A program made the position numbers and the translations under genes. A DNA stretch of 64,000 nt, taken from assembly GCF_042432905.1 (NCBI RefSeq), contig NZ_JBHLWI010000090.1, positions 1 through 64,000 on the forward strand, written 5' to 3'. The stretch comes from Fontibacter flavus. GTDB lineage: Bacteria; Bacteroidota; Bacteroidia; Cytophagales; Cyclobacteriaceae. Positions 16,352 to 25,967 of the stretch are shown here, piece by piece; positions within the stretch are counted from its first letter, which is position 1, and the number at the start of each line of letters is the position of its first letter. The notes below the pieces were generated by a model, which was not told the DNA's origin, did not search any database, and worked only from the letters and a program-made list of their open reading frames with translations.

Positions 16352-17392
16352 GCTCTTTAATGGACTTTTTATATGATAAACCATGAAAGCGAGCACCACA
16401 CACATCAATCTTTTTGCGCGACCGCATCGCACCTTGCCAAGCAGGGTGGAGGGTTTGGCTTGCACTTCCCCTTATCAGCTCGGTAGAATCATCTCCCTAA
16501 AAGAGGTCCAGCGCAACATCATCAAATCTCCTGTTTGATATTTTAGCTTCCCGGTAAGGAAGGATGGCCTTGACTCTTTAGTCTATTCACTGGTTTTATC
16601 CCTTTCCTTTCTACCTGTCCGCTGCAGAGGATAGGGTATCCATAGTAAAATTCTTATTTCTGACTGATCATGAGCTGCCAAAATGGTGGCCTGGAAGAGC
16701 TTTGTCTGTTCTTTTTAAGGCACCCTTCCCTGCTGCTTCTGATCCTAAACTGACTGCATGAAAAAATTGATACAATCATGCTTCCTGGGACTCCCATGTC
16801 TTTACCGGAGTGTCAAGTACGGAAGAAATCATGAACTGGGACACTATTCCTGCCCCAATGAAAGTTTCCGGGCCATGGTGTACCTGGGCAGCAAACATCC
16901 ATATCTGCTCTGCATATCCAAATCCATCATGGTGAAATACCTGGAGGCCAAAGCCAGACTAAAAACATAAACCCAATACTATGAACCCACTTACAACCAC
17001 TGCAATCAAAGGATTGCTATTTGACGACAGCTGAAAGTTGCCTGTCACCCTCACAGGACCCCCACCGTGTCTTTTCTCATAAAGGTAAAAACGAAGCAAT
17101 AGACCCAAATGTAGCTAGCGGATGCACAAAAGGTGACGGTACTACAGCGGTGCGGGCCGGGTAAAAGTGCTTCTAGCGCTTTATGTTCCGGGGCCGGGTC
17201 TGGTTGGTCTTTCATTGGCCGAAATGATAGATGGCCATCCATTTCCCGGCTTCCTTTTGATTCAGAACACCAAATTCATGTCCCTCTCTAATAAACACAT
17301 ATCAAATTTTCATTTTCTAAATGGTTCTTCTTTAAGGCCATAAACATTTAAATAAACCCAAACTACTAACCTTTAAGATTGAAATACAAATC
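16352..17392. other. Gene-poor, GC-richer region, probable mobile-element remnant
   Basis: About 1 kb with no convincing gene. Its base composition is visibly richer in G and C than its neighbours (for example 16415-16460 and 17140-17230), and only two frames of 60-70 codons exist. The texture reminds me of edges of Bacteroidota conjugative transposons, but no tra, mob or integrase part is recognisable. It separates the defence island from the SusCD operon. Confidence 0.4.
16758..16970 (+). CDS. Doubtful small protein (70 aa)
   Basis: Open frame MKKLIQSCFLGLPCLYRSVK onward to ARLKT. No family recognised, and there is no operon context; it lies in the GC-richer remnant region. It could be a short real gene of a mobile element or chance. 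Listed only because the frame has a good start codon and no overlap with anything else. Confidence 0.25.
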   Translation: MKKLIQSCFLGLPCLYRSVKYGRNHELGHYSCPNESFRAMVYLGSKHPYLLCISKSIMVKYLEAKARLKT

Positions 17393-18691
17393 ATGAAAAA
17401 AGCAATCTATCTATTACTCACAACAACACTCATCGTCCAATGGACATATTCCCAATCTGAATTCACCCCCCTGGCTATTGGGGACAAATTGCCGGATCTG
17501 GTATTTGAGAATACGCTTTACAACGGTGACAGGGAAATCCGCCTTTCGGACTACAGGGGCCAGCTACTGATCCTCGATTTCTGGGCAACATGGTGCTCCC
17601 CCTGTATTGCAAGTTTCCCAAAGCTGGACAGCCTGGAAAAATCATTTGGCGATAAGTTGACAATCCTTCCGGTTACTTATCAAGATAAACAGGAGGTAGA
17701 AAAGCTTTTTTCAAGAATGGCCAAACTCAAGGATATCCAAAAACCCATGATATATGGTGACAATATACTGAGAACTCTTTTTCAGCATAATTCACTGCCA
17801 TACTATATCTGGATAGATCAGGGGGGAACTGTAGTTGCTTTAACTTCAAGTGACGAAATCAATACCAGGAATATTGAGCTTTCTATCGCCGGAGATTTTA
17901 ATGGAATTAATTCAGTTCAGCAGCAGGAAAGTCAATTTGACCAAAATATCCCACTAAGAGATCAGATCGGCAAAGATATTCCCCCTGTCTACCAATCCAC
18001 ACTTTGGGGTTATGTCCCCGGCTTCCCTAGCATGGCTTCAGCAGGCTCTTTCTTTAGCCAAGATGAAAAAACTATCAGGATTTTCTTTACAAATGTACAC
18101 TTAATGCACTTATACCGCTATGCTTATAGAAACGGCAACACTGCAATAAATATCAAAAATGTTGACGTAAGGACCGAACGAAAAGGTCCCTTTGAAGAAA
18201 CCAAAACACACAGCAATACCCAAACCAAAGCATGGATGGAAGACGGGAATGTTTTCACCTATGAACTCGAAGTAGACCGCATCCACAAGGACAAAGTGTG
18301 GGAAATCTTTAAAGCTGATCTGCAAACATTCTTCCCCCAATACAATGCCAGGGTAGAAAAAAAATCTGTGCCTGCATTGGCACTAGTCGCTAAGGAAAAC
18401 TGTGATCTAAAAACAAAAGGCGGAGAACCGTCACATGAATTCACTGTCTATGGCGCCAAAATCCAGAACAGATCCCTGAATTACCTCATTTCCTACCTCA
18501 ACCTCAAATTTCTCCAACAAGATGAAAGAATGGTTATTAACCAGACCGGGATCATCGAACCTGTCGACATCCAGCTTGAATGCAACATGACAAACCTTGA
18601 TGAAATAAAAAAAGCCTTATCCTATTATGGACTGGACCTGATTGAGACTGAGGCAGAGCAGGAAATACTACTGATTACAGACAGGTATTGA
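17393..18691 (+). CDS. TlpA-like thiol-disulfide oxidoreductase with C-terminal extension
   Basis: A 432-residue exported protein: signal peptide at 1-20 (MKKAIYLLLTTTLIVQWTYS), then a redoxin/TlpA domain at about 24-165 with the active-site WATWCSPC (C68 and C71). The following 260 residues are not thioredoxin; their pattern (SVPALALVAKENCDLKTKGG and NRSLNYLISYLN) resembles the DUF3738/TIGR03435 region often found next to SusC/SusD genes. It is the first gene of a three-gene uptake operon; the SusC start follows 29 bp after its stop. A periplasmic reductant or chaperone role for the transporter is an inference. Confidence 0.8.
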   Translation: MKKAIYLLLTTTLIVQWTYSQSEFTPLAIGDKLPDLVFENTLYNGDREIRLSDYRGQLLILDFWATWCSPCIASFPKLDSLEKSFGDKLTILPVTYQDKQEVEKLFSRMAKLKDIQKPMIYGDNILRTLFQHNSLPYYIWIDQGGTVVALTSSDEINTRNIELSIAGDFNGINSVQQQESQFDQNIPLRDQIGKDIPPVYQSTLWGYVPGFPSMASAGSFFSQDEKTIRIFFTNVHLMHLYRYAYRNGNTAINIKNVDVRTERKGPFEETKTHSNTQTKAWMEDGNVFTYELEVDRIHKDKVWEIFKADLQTFFPQYNARVEKKSVPALALVAKENCDLKTKGGEPSHEFTVYGAKIQNRSLNYLISYLNLKFLQQDERMVINQTGIIEPVDIQLECNMTNLDEIKKALSYYGLDLIETEAEQEILLITDRY

Positions 18692-18720
18692 AGTTTTTAA
18701 CCAATAAAATCAAAAAAAAT

Positions 18721-21700
18721 ATGAAAAAAGTATACTTCATTTCATTGATACTGTTTGCCCTGATGGTTAATAAGTGCTGGGCACAGAACACCTCCCTGTT
18801 GAAAGGGCAGGTTTTGACCAAAAAGGATGGTTCACCACTTCCGGGTGCTAATGTAACTCTCAAAGGTCAAAATATAGGAACCGTCACAGATGCTGACGGA
18901 CTGTTTACACTTAATCTTCCAGAAGGTGAAGCACGTTTGATGTTTAGTTATATCGGATTTGAATCCAAAGAAAGGGAGATCAATATGCCCCTTTCAGGAT
19001 TGCTGACTGTCTACCTGGTAGAAGCTGGACTTGATCTGGAAGATGTTGAAATCGTCTCCACCGGATATCAGCAGCTTCCTAAGGAAAGGGCCACAGGATC
19101 CTTTGTCAAACTAGATGAAAAATTGATCAACAGACGGGTATCCACCAATCTGCTCGATAGGCTGGAGGATGTAACCCCAGGCTTAGTATTCAACAGGTCC
19201 AATGCTGACCCAATAGGAATCAGGGGAAGAAGTACACTCTTTGCCAATCCCAATCCATTGATCATAATAGATGACTTTCCATATGATGGGCCACTGGAAA
19301 ACATCAATCCCAATGATGTGGAAAGCATCACTATACTCAAAGATGCTGCGGCATCTTCTATATGGGGGGCAAGGGCAGGCAATGGCGTAATCGTCATCAC
19401 AACCAAAAAAGGAAGTATAAAATCTCCTATACGTGTAAGTTTAAACACCAACATTACCAGTACTGAGGCACCAGACTTCTTCTACAGACCCCAGATGTCT
19501 GTCAACGATTACATCGACATTGAAATTGAACTATTTAACCGTAATTTTTTCAATTCAAGAATCTCTCATCCACGAAGACTCGCTTTAAGCCCTGTGGTCG
19601 AACTGCTCCAAAGTAACCGGTCGGGAGAGATTTCTAACGAGGAAATGAACCAGCGGATAAGTGCCTTAAGACTGGTAGACTCCAGAGATCAGTATGACCT
19701 TTTCTATCGCAATCAAGTATTCAGCCAAACGGCACTAAATATCAATGGAGGCTCCGAAAATTTTCACTTCAATACCACTATAGGCTTTGATGAAAACAGA
19801 GCATCCTCCAAAGGAGATAAGAACAATAGATTTACCATAAACAGTAACCAGACTTTACTGATGCTCAACAGCAGACTCCGCATTAATACCGGCATCAACA
19901 TAACACAATCCATAAGACAAAACAACAGCCTGGATCCAACACGTTTACAGCTGTCCAGCACAGACCCCAGAATGTATCCCTATATTGAGTTTCAAGACGC
20001 TGAAGGTGATCCTTTGACCGTACCAAAGGATTATAGGATTTCCTACCTAAAAAGTCTTGAAGGATTGGGGTTAAAGGACTGGTACTATAGGCCTTTGGAG
20101 GAACGTAATCTAAAAAACAACCAAACTTCCCAGACAGAAATTAGATTAAACCTAAATACAAACTACAAAATAAATGAAAATCTGTCAGCTGACCTCAGGT
20201 ATCAGTATTGGACAAACAACATTAATCAAAGGGAAATCATCCATCCGGATTCATATGAAGCCAGAAACCTGTTCAACAGTTTTTCCTTCATAGATAATTC
20301 CGGTTCCATATTGAGCAATTTTCCTGAAGGAGGCATTTTCAACCAGGGAATTGATCAGGGCTTCAGCCATACTTTCAGAACAAACCTCACCTACAGCAAT
20401 ACTTGGGGAAAAGACCATCAACTTATTGCATTGGCAGGATATGAGGCCAAAGATCTCCAGCGAACTGGACACAATTCACGGCAATATGGATATGACCCGG
20501 ATATTGCAGGGGTAAAACCTGTGGATTATATGACTAATTTCCCCCTCTTTTTCGCCCCGAATATTGTACAGCGGATTCCATTTGCCGATAGTCAGTCAGG
20601 TGTTGTGGACAGGTTTATTTCCTTCTTTGCCAATGCCGGTTATGAATACAAAAACAGGTATCTTTTGTCTTTTTCTGCAAGAAAAGATCAATCAAATCTT
20701 TTTGGAGTCGAGACCAATATGCGTGGGGTTCCACTTTGGTCTACAGGTCTGGGATGGATTCTTTCTGAAGAAAATTTCTTCAATTCAGACCTGTTTCCAT
20801 ACTTAAAACTAAGAGCTACATATGGGTACAGTGGCAACGTTGATAATTCTCTGTCTGCTTTTACAACTGCAAGCTTCTCCCCAAGCAGTCCCTTTACCGG
20901 ATTACCTTATTCCACCATTGTAAATCCCCCAAACCCTAACCTGAGATGGGAGAGGATAAGTATGGCCAACATGGCAATTGACTTTGCAACAAAAAATAAC
21001 AGATTAAGCGGAACAGTGGAATATTATAAGAGAGTCGGTCAGGATATGATCGGCTTCGCAGCAGTAGCCCCTACTGCTGGACTCCAAACATTCAGGGGCA
21101 ATACAGCCACTATCAAGGGCTCCGGGATTGATCTTGAGTTAACCAGCCTTAACATCGACAGGACATTAAAATGGAATACTACCTTCTTGTTTAACTATTA
21201 CACGGATGAAGTCACAGGCTATAAAAGAGACCATCCAACCAACATCGTTTTGAATTTCGGAACCAACTCCATGTACCCGGTTACCGGGTTTGGAATGTTT
21301 CCTGTATTTTCTTACCGGTGGGCTGGACTGGATCCGAATAATGGTGATCCACAAGGAATCCTCAACGGGGAAATAAGCAAAGATTACCTATCTATCACAA
21401 GAGATGCTACCTTTGACGATTTGATTTACCATGGAACCTCAAGACCAAATATTTTTGGTGCACTGAGAAATGATTTCTATTGGAAAGGTTTTAGTCTTTC
21501 AGTCAACCTCTCCTATAGATTAGGATATTATTACCGCAGGGAGTCAATTATTTACGGGAATCAACTTGGGCTTGGTGGACATGGAGACTATGCTTTGAGA
21601 TGGCAAAATCCAGGTGATGAATTAAAAACCAATGTACCTTCCAAACCAAATGCTACCAATACCAACAGGGACAATCTATACATTTTCTCAGAAGCATTGG

Positions 21701-21918
21701 TAGAACGTGGGGACCATATCAGGTTACAGGATATCAGACTTGGTTACAATATTGACAAAACCACATGGCAAAATCTTCCTTTTCGAAGTGCAGAAATATA
21801 TTTCTATGCCAACAATCTTGGAATAATCTGGAAAGCAAGTAATGACCCAATTGACCCGGATTTCAGATTTATGCGGCCTCTGAGAAGTATTGCGGCAGGT
21901 GTAAGAATTAATTTTTAA
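18721..21918 (+). CDS. SusC/RagA-type TonB-linked outer-membrane transporter
   Basis: About 1,065 residues from the ATG at 18721, which gives the signal peptide MKKVYFISLILFALMVNKCWAQ; a TTG 33 bp upstream overlaps the previous stop but adds only a charged leader. After the signal come a carboxypeptidase-regulatory-like domain (KGQVLTKKDGSPLPGANVTL), the plug (GYQQLPKERATGSF, with the WGARAGNGVIVITTKKG signature) and a 22-strand-type barrel to the C-terminus (AAGVRINF). It imports a substrate, probably glycan or peptide fragments, with its SusD partner using TonB energy. The substrate cannot be read from sequence. Confidence 0.92.
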   Translation: MKKVYFISLILFALMVNKCWAQNTSLLKGQVLTKKDGSPLPGANVTLKGQNIGTVTDADGLFTLNLPEGEARLMFSYIGFESKEREINMPLSGLLTVYLVEAGLDLEDVEIVSTGYQQLPKERATGSFVKLDEKLINRRVSTNLLDRLEDVTPGLVFNRSNADPIGIRGRSTLFANPNPLIIIDDFPYDGPLENINPNDVESITILKDAAASSIWGARAGNGVIVITTKKGSIKSPIRVSLNTNITSTEAPDFFYRPQMSVNDYIDIEIELFNRNFFNSRISHPRRLALSPVVELLQSNRSGEISNEEMNQRISALRLVDSRDQYDLFYRNQVFSQTALNINGGSENFHFNTTIGFDENRASSKGDKNNRFTINSNQTLLMLNSRLRINTGINITQSIRQNNSLDPTRLQLSSTDPRMYPYIEFQDAEGDPLTVPKDYRISYLKSLEGLGLKDWYYRPLEERNLKNNQTSQTEIRLNLNTNYKINENLSADLRYQYWTNNINQREIIHPDSYEARNLFNSFSFIDNSGSILSNFPEGGIFNQGIDQGFSHTFRTNLTYSNTWGKDHQLIALAGYEAKDLQRTGHNSRQYGYDPDIAGVKPVDYMTNFPLFFAPNIVQRIPFADSQSGVVDRFISFFANAGYEYKNRYLLSFSARKDQSNLFGVETNMRGVPLWSTGLGWILSEENFFNSDLFPYLKLRATYGYSGNVDNSLSAFTTASFSPSSPFTGLPYSTIVNPPNPNLRWERISMANMAIDFATKNNRLSGTVEYYKRVGQDMIGFAAVAPTAGLQTFRGNTATIKGSGIDLELTSLNIDRTLKWNTTFLFNYYTDEVTGYKRDHPTNIVLNFGTNSMYPVTGFGMFPVFSYRWAGLDPNNGDPQGILNGEISKDYLSITRDATFDDLIYHGTSRPNIFGALRNDFYWKGFSLSVNLSYRLGYYYRRESIIYGNQLGLGGHGDYALRWQNPGDELKTNVPSKPNATNTNRDNLYIFSEALVERGDHIRLQDIRLGYNIDKTTWQNLPFRSAEIYFYANNLGIIWKASNDPIDPDFRFMRPLRSIAAGVRINF

Positions 21919-22024
21919 AATCAGGACCAAACCATTTTGAAGTCCCAAATATTACATCTGGCCCATGGCCCCTCTTATTACCATGTTTGATAAAAAATAC
22001 TAAAATCTTTTAAACAGATAAGCA

Positions 22025-23371
22025 ATGAAAAAAACACTAAACATATTTCTGTTAGCCATTATCGCAATGGGCTGTGATGGCTTTCTGGACGAGAAGCCTC
22101 TCAAATCACTAGTGGTCCCTTCCTCACTGACCGATTTACAAGCCTTGATGGACTATGAATTCTTTATGAATACAGCTCCCGGAATTCCAGTAATCACTTC
22201 CGATGAATTCTATGCATCAGAAGGTATATGGCAATCAATCCCACTGGCAACCCTCCGCAATGCATATATCTGGAAAGAAGATGATCTAAATGAAGGTGAG
22301 ATTAATCCTGACTGGATAAAAGCCTATGAACAAATCTTCTATACCAATATCGTATTAGAATCAATAGAAGGAATTACAAGGAATTCAAACAATGCAATCC
22401 AATATGATCATGTAAAAGGAAATGCAATATTTCACCGTATTTTAGCTTATTATCATCTACTTTCTCAATTCTCGGCAATGCCACAAGATGGTGCAGATAT
22501 GAACCAGTACGGTTTGGTCATCAAAGAGACAGCTGCAATAGAATCCCCTCCTGTTAGAATTACAGTGGGCGAATCTTATGATTTTATTGAAAATGAATTG
22601 ATACGTGCTTTAGACCTTTTACCCGAAACCAGTACTTTTGCCACCAGACCATCAAAGGCCAGTGTCTATGCGCTTCAAGCTAGATTTTACCTTTTTCAGG
22701 GAAAGTTTATTGAAGCTGAAAAAGCAGCCGAAGAAGGTCTGAAATTGAATAACTTCCTGATAGATCACAACGATTTAGATCCCTCACTGGCAAACCCCTT
22801 TCAAAGATTCAACCAAGAAGTGATCTTTCATGAAGAACTCGTATTCTCTTCATTGCATTTAAATGCCGATATTTCCCCAGAACTTTATGACCTTTACCAA
22901 GGCAGTGACCTTAGAAGAGAAACTTTTTTTAACGTCAATCAAAACACAGGACGAATTACCTTTAAAGGAAGCTACAACGGAATGGTAACGCTGTTTGGCG
23001 GATTCACAACTGCGGAACTTTATCTTATCTTAGCCGAATGTCAGTTAAGGAACGGAAAGCTATCGGAAGGATTAGCCACTTTAAATATATTTCGATCTAA
23101 GAGGTATTTGACCCAGGATTTTGAAGAAATCCAAACTGAAAATAAAGTAGAAGCCCTAAGATATTTATTTCTAGAAAGAAGAAAAGAGCTTGCCCTAAGA
23201 GGAGCCCGGTGGTTTGATCTAAGAAGATTGAATCACGAAGAGGAGTTTAAAGAAACATTAACCAGAACGCTTGGAGGAATCACATATACACTTGAACCAA
23301 ACTCCAGATTTTACATCCTTCCAATAATGGATATTGAGATTGCAACATATGGATTATTGCAAAACCCTTAA
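22025..23371 (+). CDS. SusD/RagB-type surface lipoprotein
   Basis: 448 residues beginning with a lipoprotein signal, MKKTLNIFLLAIIAMGC, with lipobox cysteine C17. The body shows the SusD pattern: TPR-like helices, KASVYALQARFYLFQGKF, AELYLILAECQLRNGKLSEG and the C-terminal LFLERRKELALRGARWFDLRRLN. SusD proteins cap the SusC transporter and bind substrate outside the cell. The gene follows susC after 106 bp and is closed by the terminator at 23381-23401. Shorter than many SusD proteins (450 vs 500-600), so the binding lobe may be reduced. Confidence 0.93.
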   Translation: MKKTLNIFLLAIIAMGCDGFLDEKPLKSLVVPSSLTDLQALMDYEFFMNTAPGIPVITSDEFYASEGIWQSIPLATLRNAYIWKEDDLNEGEINPDWIKAYEQIFYTNIVLESIEGITRNSNNAIQYDHVKGNAIFHRILAYYHLLSQFSAMPQDGADMNQYGLVIKETAAIESPPVRITVGESYDFIENELIRALDLLPETSTFATRPSKASVYALQARFYLFQGKFIEAEKAAEEGLKLNNFLIDHNDLDPSLANPFQRFNQEVIFHEELVFSSLHLNADISPELYDLYQGSDLRRETFFNVNQNTGRITFKGSYNGMVTLFGGFTTAELYLILAECQLRNGKLSEGLATLNIFRSKRYLTQDFEEIQTENKVEALRYLFLERRKELALRGARWFDLRRLNHEEEFKETLTRTLGGITYTLEPNSRFYILPIMDIEIATYGLLQNP

Positions 23372-23380
23372 AAATTAAAG

Positions 23381-23401
23381 GGCGGAAGTTAAACTTCCGC
23401 C
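23381..23401. terminator. Bidirectional terminator between susD and the DUF6520 gene
   Basis: A perfect 10-bp inverted repeat ggcggaagtt (23381-23390) and aacttccgcc (23392-23401) between converging genes. A-rich DNA precedes and a T-containing stretch follows. Confidence 0.8.
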
Positions 23402-23422
23402 TTATAATTAAACTGTTTAAGT

Positions 23423-23698
23423 TTAAAGTGGAATGTATGCTCCAAAAACCTCAGACCCTTCAATTACCTCTCCAAGGATGGGATCATTATCAACCAATTC
23501 TGCGGTACAGATTACATTTGGATTTTCACCACAACGGTAATTTACACCTACTTGACCGGTAACCATTTCCCATTCTCCATTAATCAGTGTGAATTTTGGG
23601 TTCTGATTCTCCAGTGTCGGCTTGGTAAATGCAAATGCAAATACCGCAGCCAACACAAATGCTAATAATGGTAATCTTTTGATTAAAGTATTCATCAC
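23423..23698 (-). CDS. DUF6520 family secreted peptide
   Basis: A 91-residue protein with a signal segment (RLPLLAFVLAAVFAFAF at about 8-25) and a mature part holding the family pattern YRCGENPNVICTAELVDNDP with two cysteines likely to form a disulfide. DUF6520 proteins are abundant in Bacteroidota, often in paralogous sets near redoxin, MauE/DoxX and SusC/SusD genes, as here. The function is unknown. It is encoded convergently to the SusD gene. A second in-frame Met directly follows the first. Confidence 0.8.
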   Translation of the reverse strand: MMNTLIKRLPLLAFVLAAVFAFAFTKPTLENQNPKFTLINGEWEMVTGQVGVNYRCGENPNVICTAELVDNDPILGEVIEGSEVFGAYIPL

Positions 23699-24073
23699 GC
23701 ACTTCTTTTTTTAACATTCAAAAAAGACAGCAAAAACGTTTTTGGTTGTTATCCTACTCTGTTTTAGGGTTTTCGGACACCCCTATCTACTTGACTTTGC
23801 TGTCTGGGTTTTGTGCTGATTTCACCTAGATCACTTTACCCATGAAATCGGACAGCTTGGGTTTCGATCTTAACCTATCCAAAGCTAAAAAGACAATTAT
23901 TTTATTGCAAACCACATATTGTCAGCACTTTGTGTAAATCGAATTTTGCACAACAACTTTGAATTAATCATGTTTTACAATATAAATCCGGAAAATTGGC
24001 ACTAATCGCACATGCAAATTCCCTTATTGTTTATTATTTTAACACTTTCGTTTTTTACCTGATTTTAAACACC
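23699..24073. other. Divergent intergenic region
   Basis: It carries the promoters of the DUF6520 gene and the Crp-like gene. A gacagcaaa (about 23726) and tttgctgtc (about 23796) inverted pair is present with a 60-base spacer. An open in-frame extension of the Crp-like gene into this region (from 23996) is probably not translated. Confidence 0.4.
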
Positions 24074-24685
24074 ATGGTGAGTGATTTTAAATATAAATTG
24101 GACATATTTTTATATGCCAAACAAAATGACCTGCTTATAAAGTCAGCTTTTCCAGCTCTTTTTGCCTCTTCCAAAAAAGTGGTTTTCAATAAAGGAGAAC
24201 AGCTTAGATTTAAATACAATGACATCCCTCACTTGATTTTCCTCCATCAAGGTGCAATCTTGGGTACTCTCTATGGCAATGGCAATCAATTATACAAAGC
24301 CCTAAAAGTCCAAAAATCAATATTTCTGAATGGGCCATGCAATTTTACTCCCTTCGAAATTGATGAGCAGGAATGGATCGTTGCCAATAAGGCGGAAATT
24401 ACCGCCATATCTTTGAACCTTCTGCTTGAAAAGGTAGAAGAAATCGAAGGGGCCAGAAGCAGAATTGAAAAACATATCACTGATGTGATATTATTCGACT
24501 TCCAATGCTACCATAAGCTTTTAAATATTTCCCCATTACAGGGCAAAGTCGACTACCTTGTGGAACATCTCCCATTATGCCTGGAAAAAACAAATAAATA
24601 TCTTGCAGAGTATCTAAATGTCTCCCAAAACGGACTGGCTAACGCCATCAATCAATGGGGCAAAATTAACTTTGAGGAAGAATAA
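24074..24685 (+). CDS. Crp/Fnr-like transcriptional regulator
   Basis: About 203 residues from the ATG at 24074 (MVSDFKYKLD), chosen because upstream codons encode a hydrophobic, non-homologous leader. The N-terminal 120 residues look like a cyclic-nucleotide-binding-type beta-roll (KKVVFNKGEQL.. FLHQGAILGTLYG), and the C-terminus has a short helix-turn-helix (TNKYLAEYLNVSQNGLANAI). It lacks the classical phosphate-binding RxS motif, so cAMP binding is unlikely. Crp-like genes of this type often accompany DUF6520 and SusC/SusD clusters. It may regulate the divergent DUF6520 gene. Confidence 0.65.
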   Translation: MVSDFKYKLDIFLYAKQNDLLIKSAFPALFASSKKVVFNKGEQLRFKYNDIPHLIFLHQGAILGTLYGNGNQLYKALKVQKSIFLNGPCNFTPFEIDEQEWIVANKAEITAISLNLLLEKVEEIEGARSRIEKHITDVILFDFQCYHKLLNISPLQGKVDYLVEHLPLCLEKTNKYLAEYLNVSQNGLANAINQWGKINFEEE

Positions 24686-24920
24686 TATTTCCGGCTACTT
24701 CTCCCACTCCCCTACAGTATTTAAGCTGTCCGGTATCCGAGATCGGTTAGTGAACTTGCCTAACTTTGCTGAGGTGAAAAAATATTCTCTGGCTGCCGGT
24801 GTCATTTTGGATATCCATAATAAAAACAATGAATTTTGTCTTTTGCCCAATCTCTCCCCCCTATTGGACAATATCCTTGATATTAAGGGACTTAAAAAAA
24901 CTTTTACAAATAAAATCACT

Positions 24921-25178
24921 TCAAATTTTTCTCCGACCAGAAGAACCAATATGCCATGCCCCACAATATTTACAACGGTAGCAAGATAATTTTCCCAGTA
25001 GTTCACGGGTATACTTACCTTCTTTTCCAAAAGGAAAATAATAAGTCAAAAACACCATCCAAGCAATATCATATGTTGGATACTTGATTTTTCCCAAACA
25101 TCCGGTTACTTCTTTAATCAGCTCTTTGCTAGCTTTATTATTATAAACAGCAGGTAACATGACATACTTTTTCTTCAA
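24921..25178 (-). CDS. Small zinc-ribbon-like protein
   Basis: 85 residues ending in SCYRCKYCGAWHIGSSG, a C-x2-C-x3-H pattern (C69, C72, H76) common in small phage- and mobile-element proteins that carry a C..C..WH motif. The rest is helical with a WMVFLTYYFPF aromatic stretch. No signal peptide is seen. Its neighbour on the other strand is the Crp-like gene. A real but unassigned miniprotein is likely; no function is proposed. Confidence 0.5.
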   Translation of the reverse strand: MKKKYVMLPAVYNNKASKELIKEVTGCLGKIKYPTYDIAWMVFLTYYFPFGKEGKYTRELLGKLSCYRCKYCGAWHIGSSGRRKI

Positions 25179-25967
25179 TTTACTGCTTCCAAACCTAAAA
25201 ACCAGATTAAGAAATTTTCAACTGGGGATAAATCCAATTTTATCCAACCAGTTACACAAATTCCCTTTTTAACACTGCAATCACTTTACCAACTAAATAA
25301 CCTCAACGATTTTAAAAAAAGCATACCTCCAAACCTCCTCTATAGGGTGAAATTCCCTAAATAACAAAACTATATTTTATCATATTTATTTACAAAAAAT
25401 ACAATTATCTACCCTAAAAACCCCCAATTAAAGCCATACTTCCCCTATACCTCCCCTATGGATACGGTATACATTCCCCGTAGATACTCCGTTAAAACGA
25501 CAAAATCTAAGAAACCATTGTATTTTTCAAAGAATATCAATTTAATCCAATTTCTATCAAACTTACCATTCTCGATTTCTTATCCTGTATCTGCATTATC
25601 TTCCACAATAATCATCATAAAAAAAGTTTTGCCAATTCGGAAGACAGGAAAAATTCGTATCTTAATACATTGAAAACTAAGTAATTGCGACAAAATTCAA
25701 GATTCCTTCAGTTTTTAACCCTTACCTTTTGATTTAATTCAGTTTCCTGACGTACAAGAATAGCCTATGATGAAAATCTTATTGATAGAGGACAATTAGG
25801 AACTGATCAGCACCATCACTGATTATCTTTCTTCACAAGGAAATATCTGTTAAACATATAGCATTGAGCTTGGTTATACTGTCGATAAAGAAAACATCCA
25901 CGCTATCCGCATTGATTTTGGAAAAGCACTTCAAAATTGAATCAGCATGTGATGATACCTTTATGAC
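25179..25967. other. AT-rich intergenic region with regulator remnants
   Basis: No intact gene. It contains the broken response regulator at 25770-25922. On the minus strand at 25580-25618 a 12-codon start (MMIIVEDNAD and stop) also resembles a response-regulator beginning but could be chance. Confidence 0.45.
25770..25922 (+). pseudogene. Broken OmpR-type response regulator (N-terminal fragment)
   Basis: The plus-strand frame from ATG 25770 reads MKILLIEDN, stop (TAG at 25797-25799), ELISTITDYLSSQGNIC, stop, then continues in frame without resemblance. Family knowledge: OmpR/PhoB receiver domains begin M.ILLIEDE.EL...I.DYL...G. A single CAG-to-TAG change would explain the first stop. Only the receiver's first 30 residues survive. 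The frame runs into the TonB-receptor gene, suggesting a two-component system once stood 5' of it. Confidence 0.6.

Noticed and set aside
17051..17242. 63-codon minus-strand frame
   Set aside because: Cysteine- and proline-rich with no context; too weak to call a gene in a decayed region.
16352..17392. Complete conjugative transposon edge
   Set aside because: No integrase, tra or mob gene or target-site repeat is visible; only composition and gene poverty suggest a mobile origin.
24618..25030. Two overlapping frames (plus 24618-24989, minus 24695-25030)
   Set aside because: They overlap each other and the Crp-like or zinc-ribbon genes and lack recognisable domains; shadows.
25458..25673. 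71-codon plus-strand frame
   Set aside because: Low-complexity, AT-driven composition and no homologous pattern; part of a decayed intergenic region.
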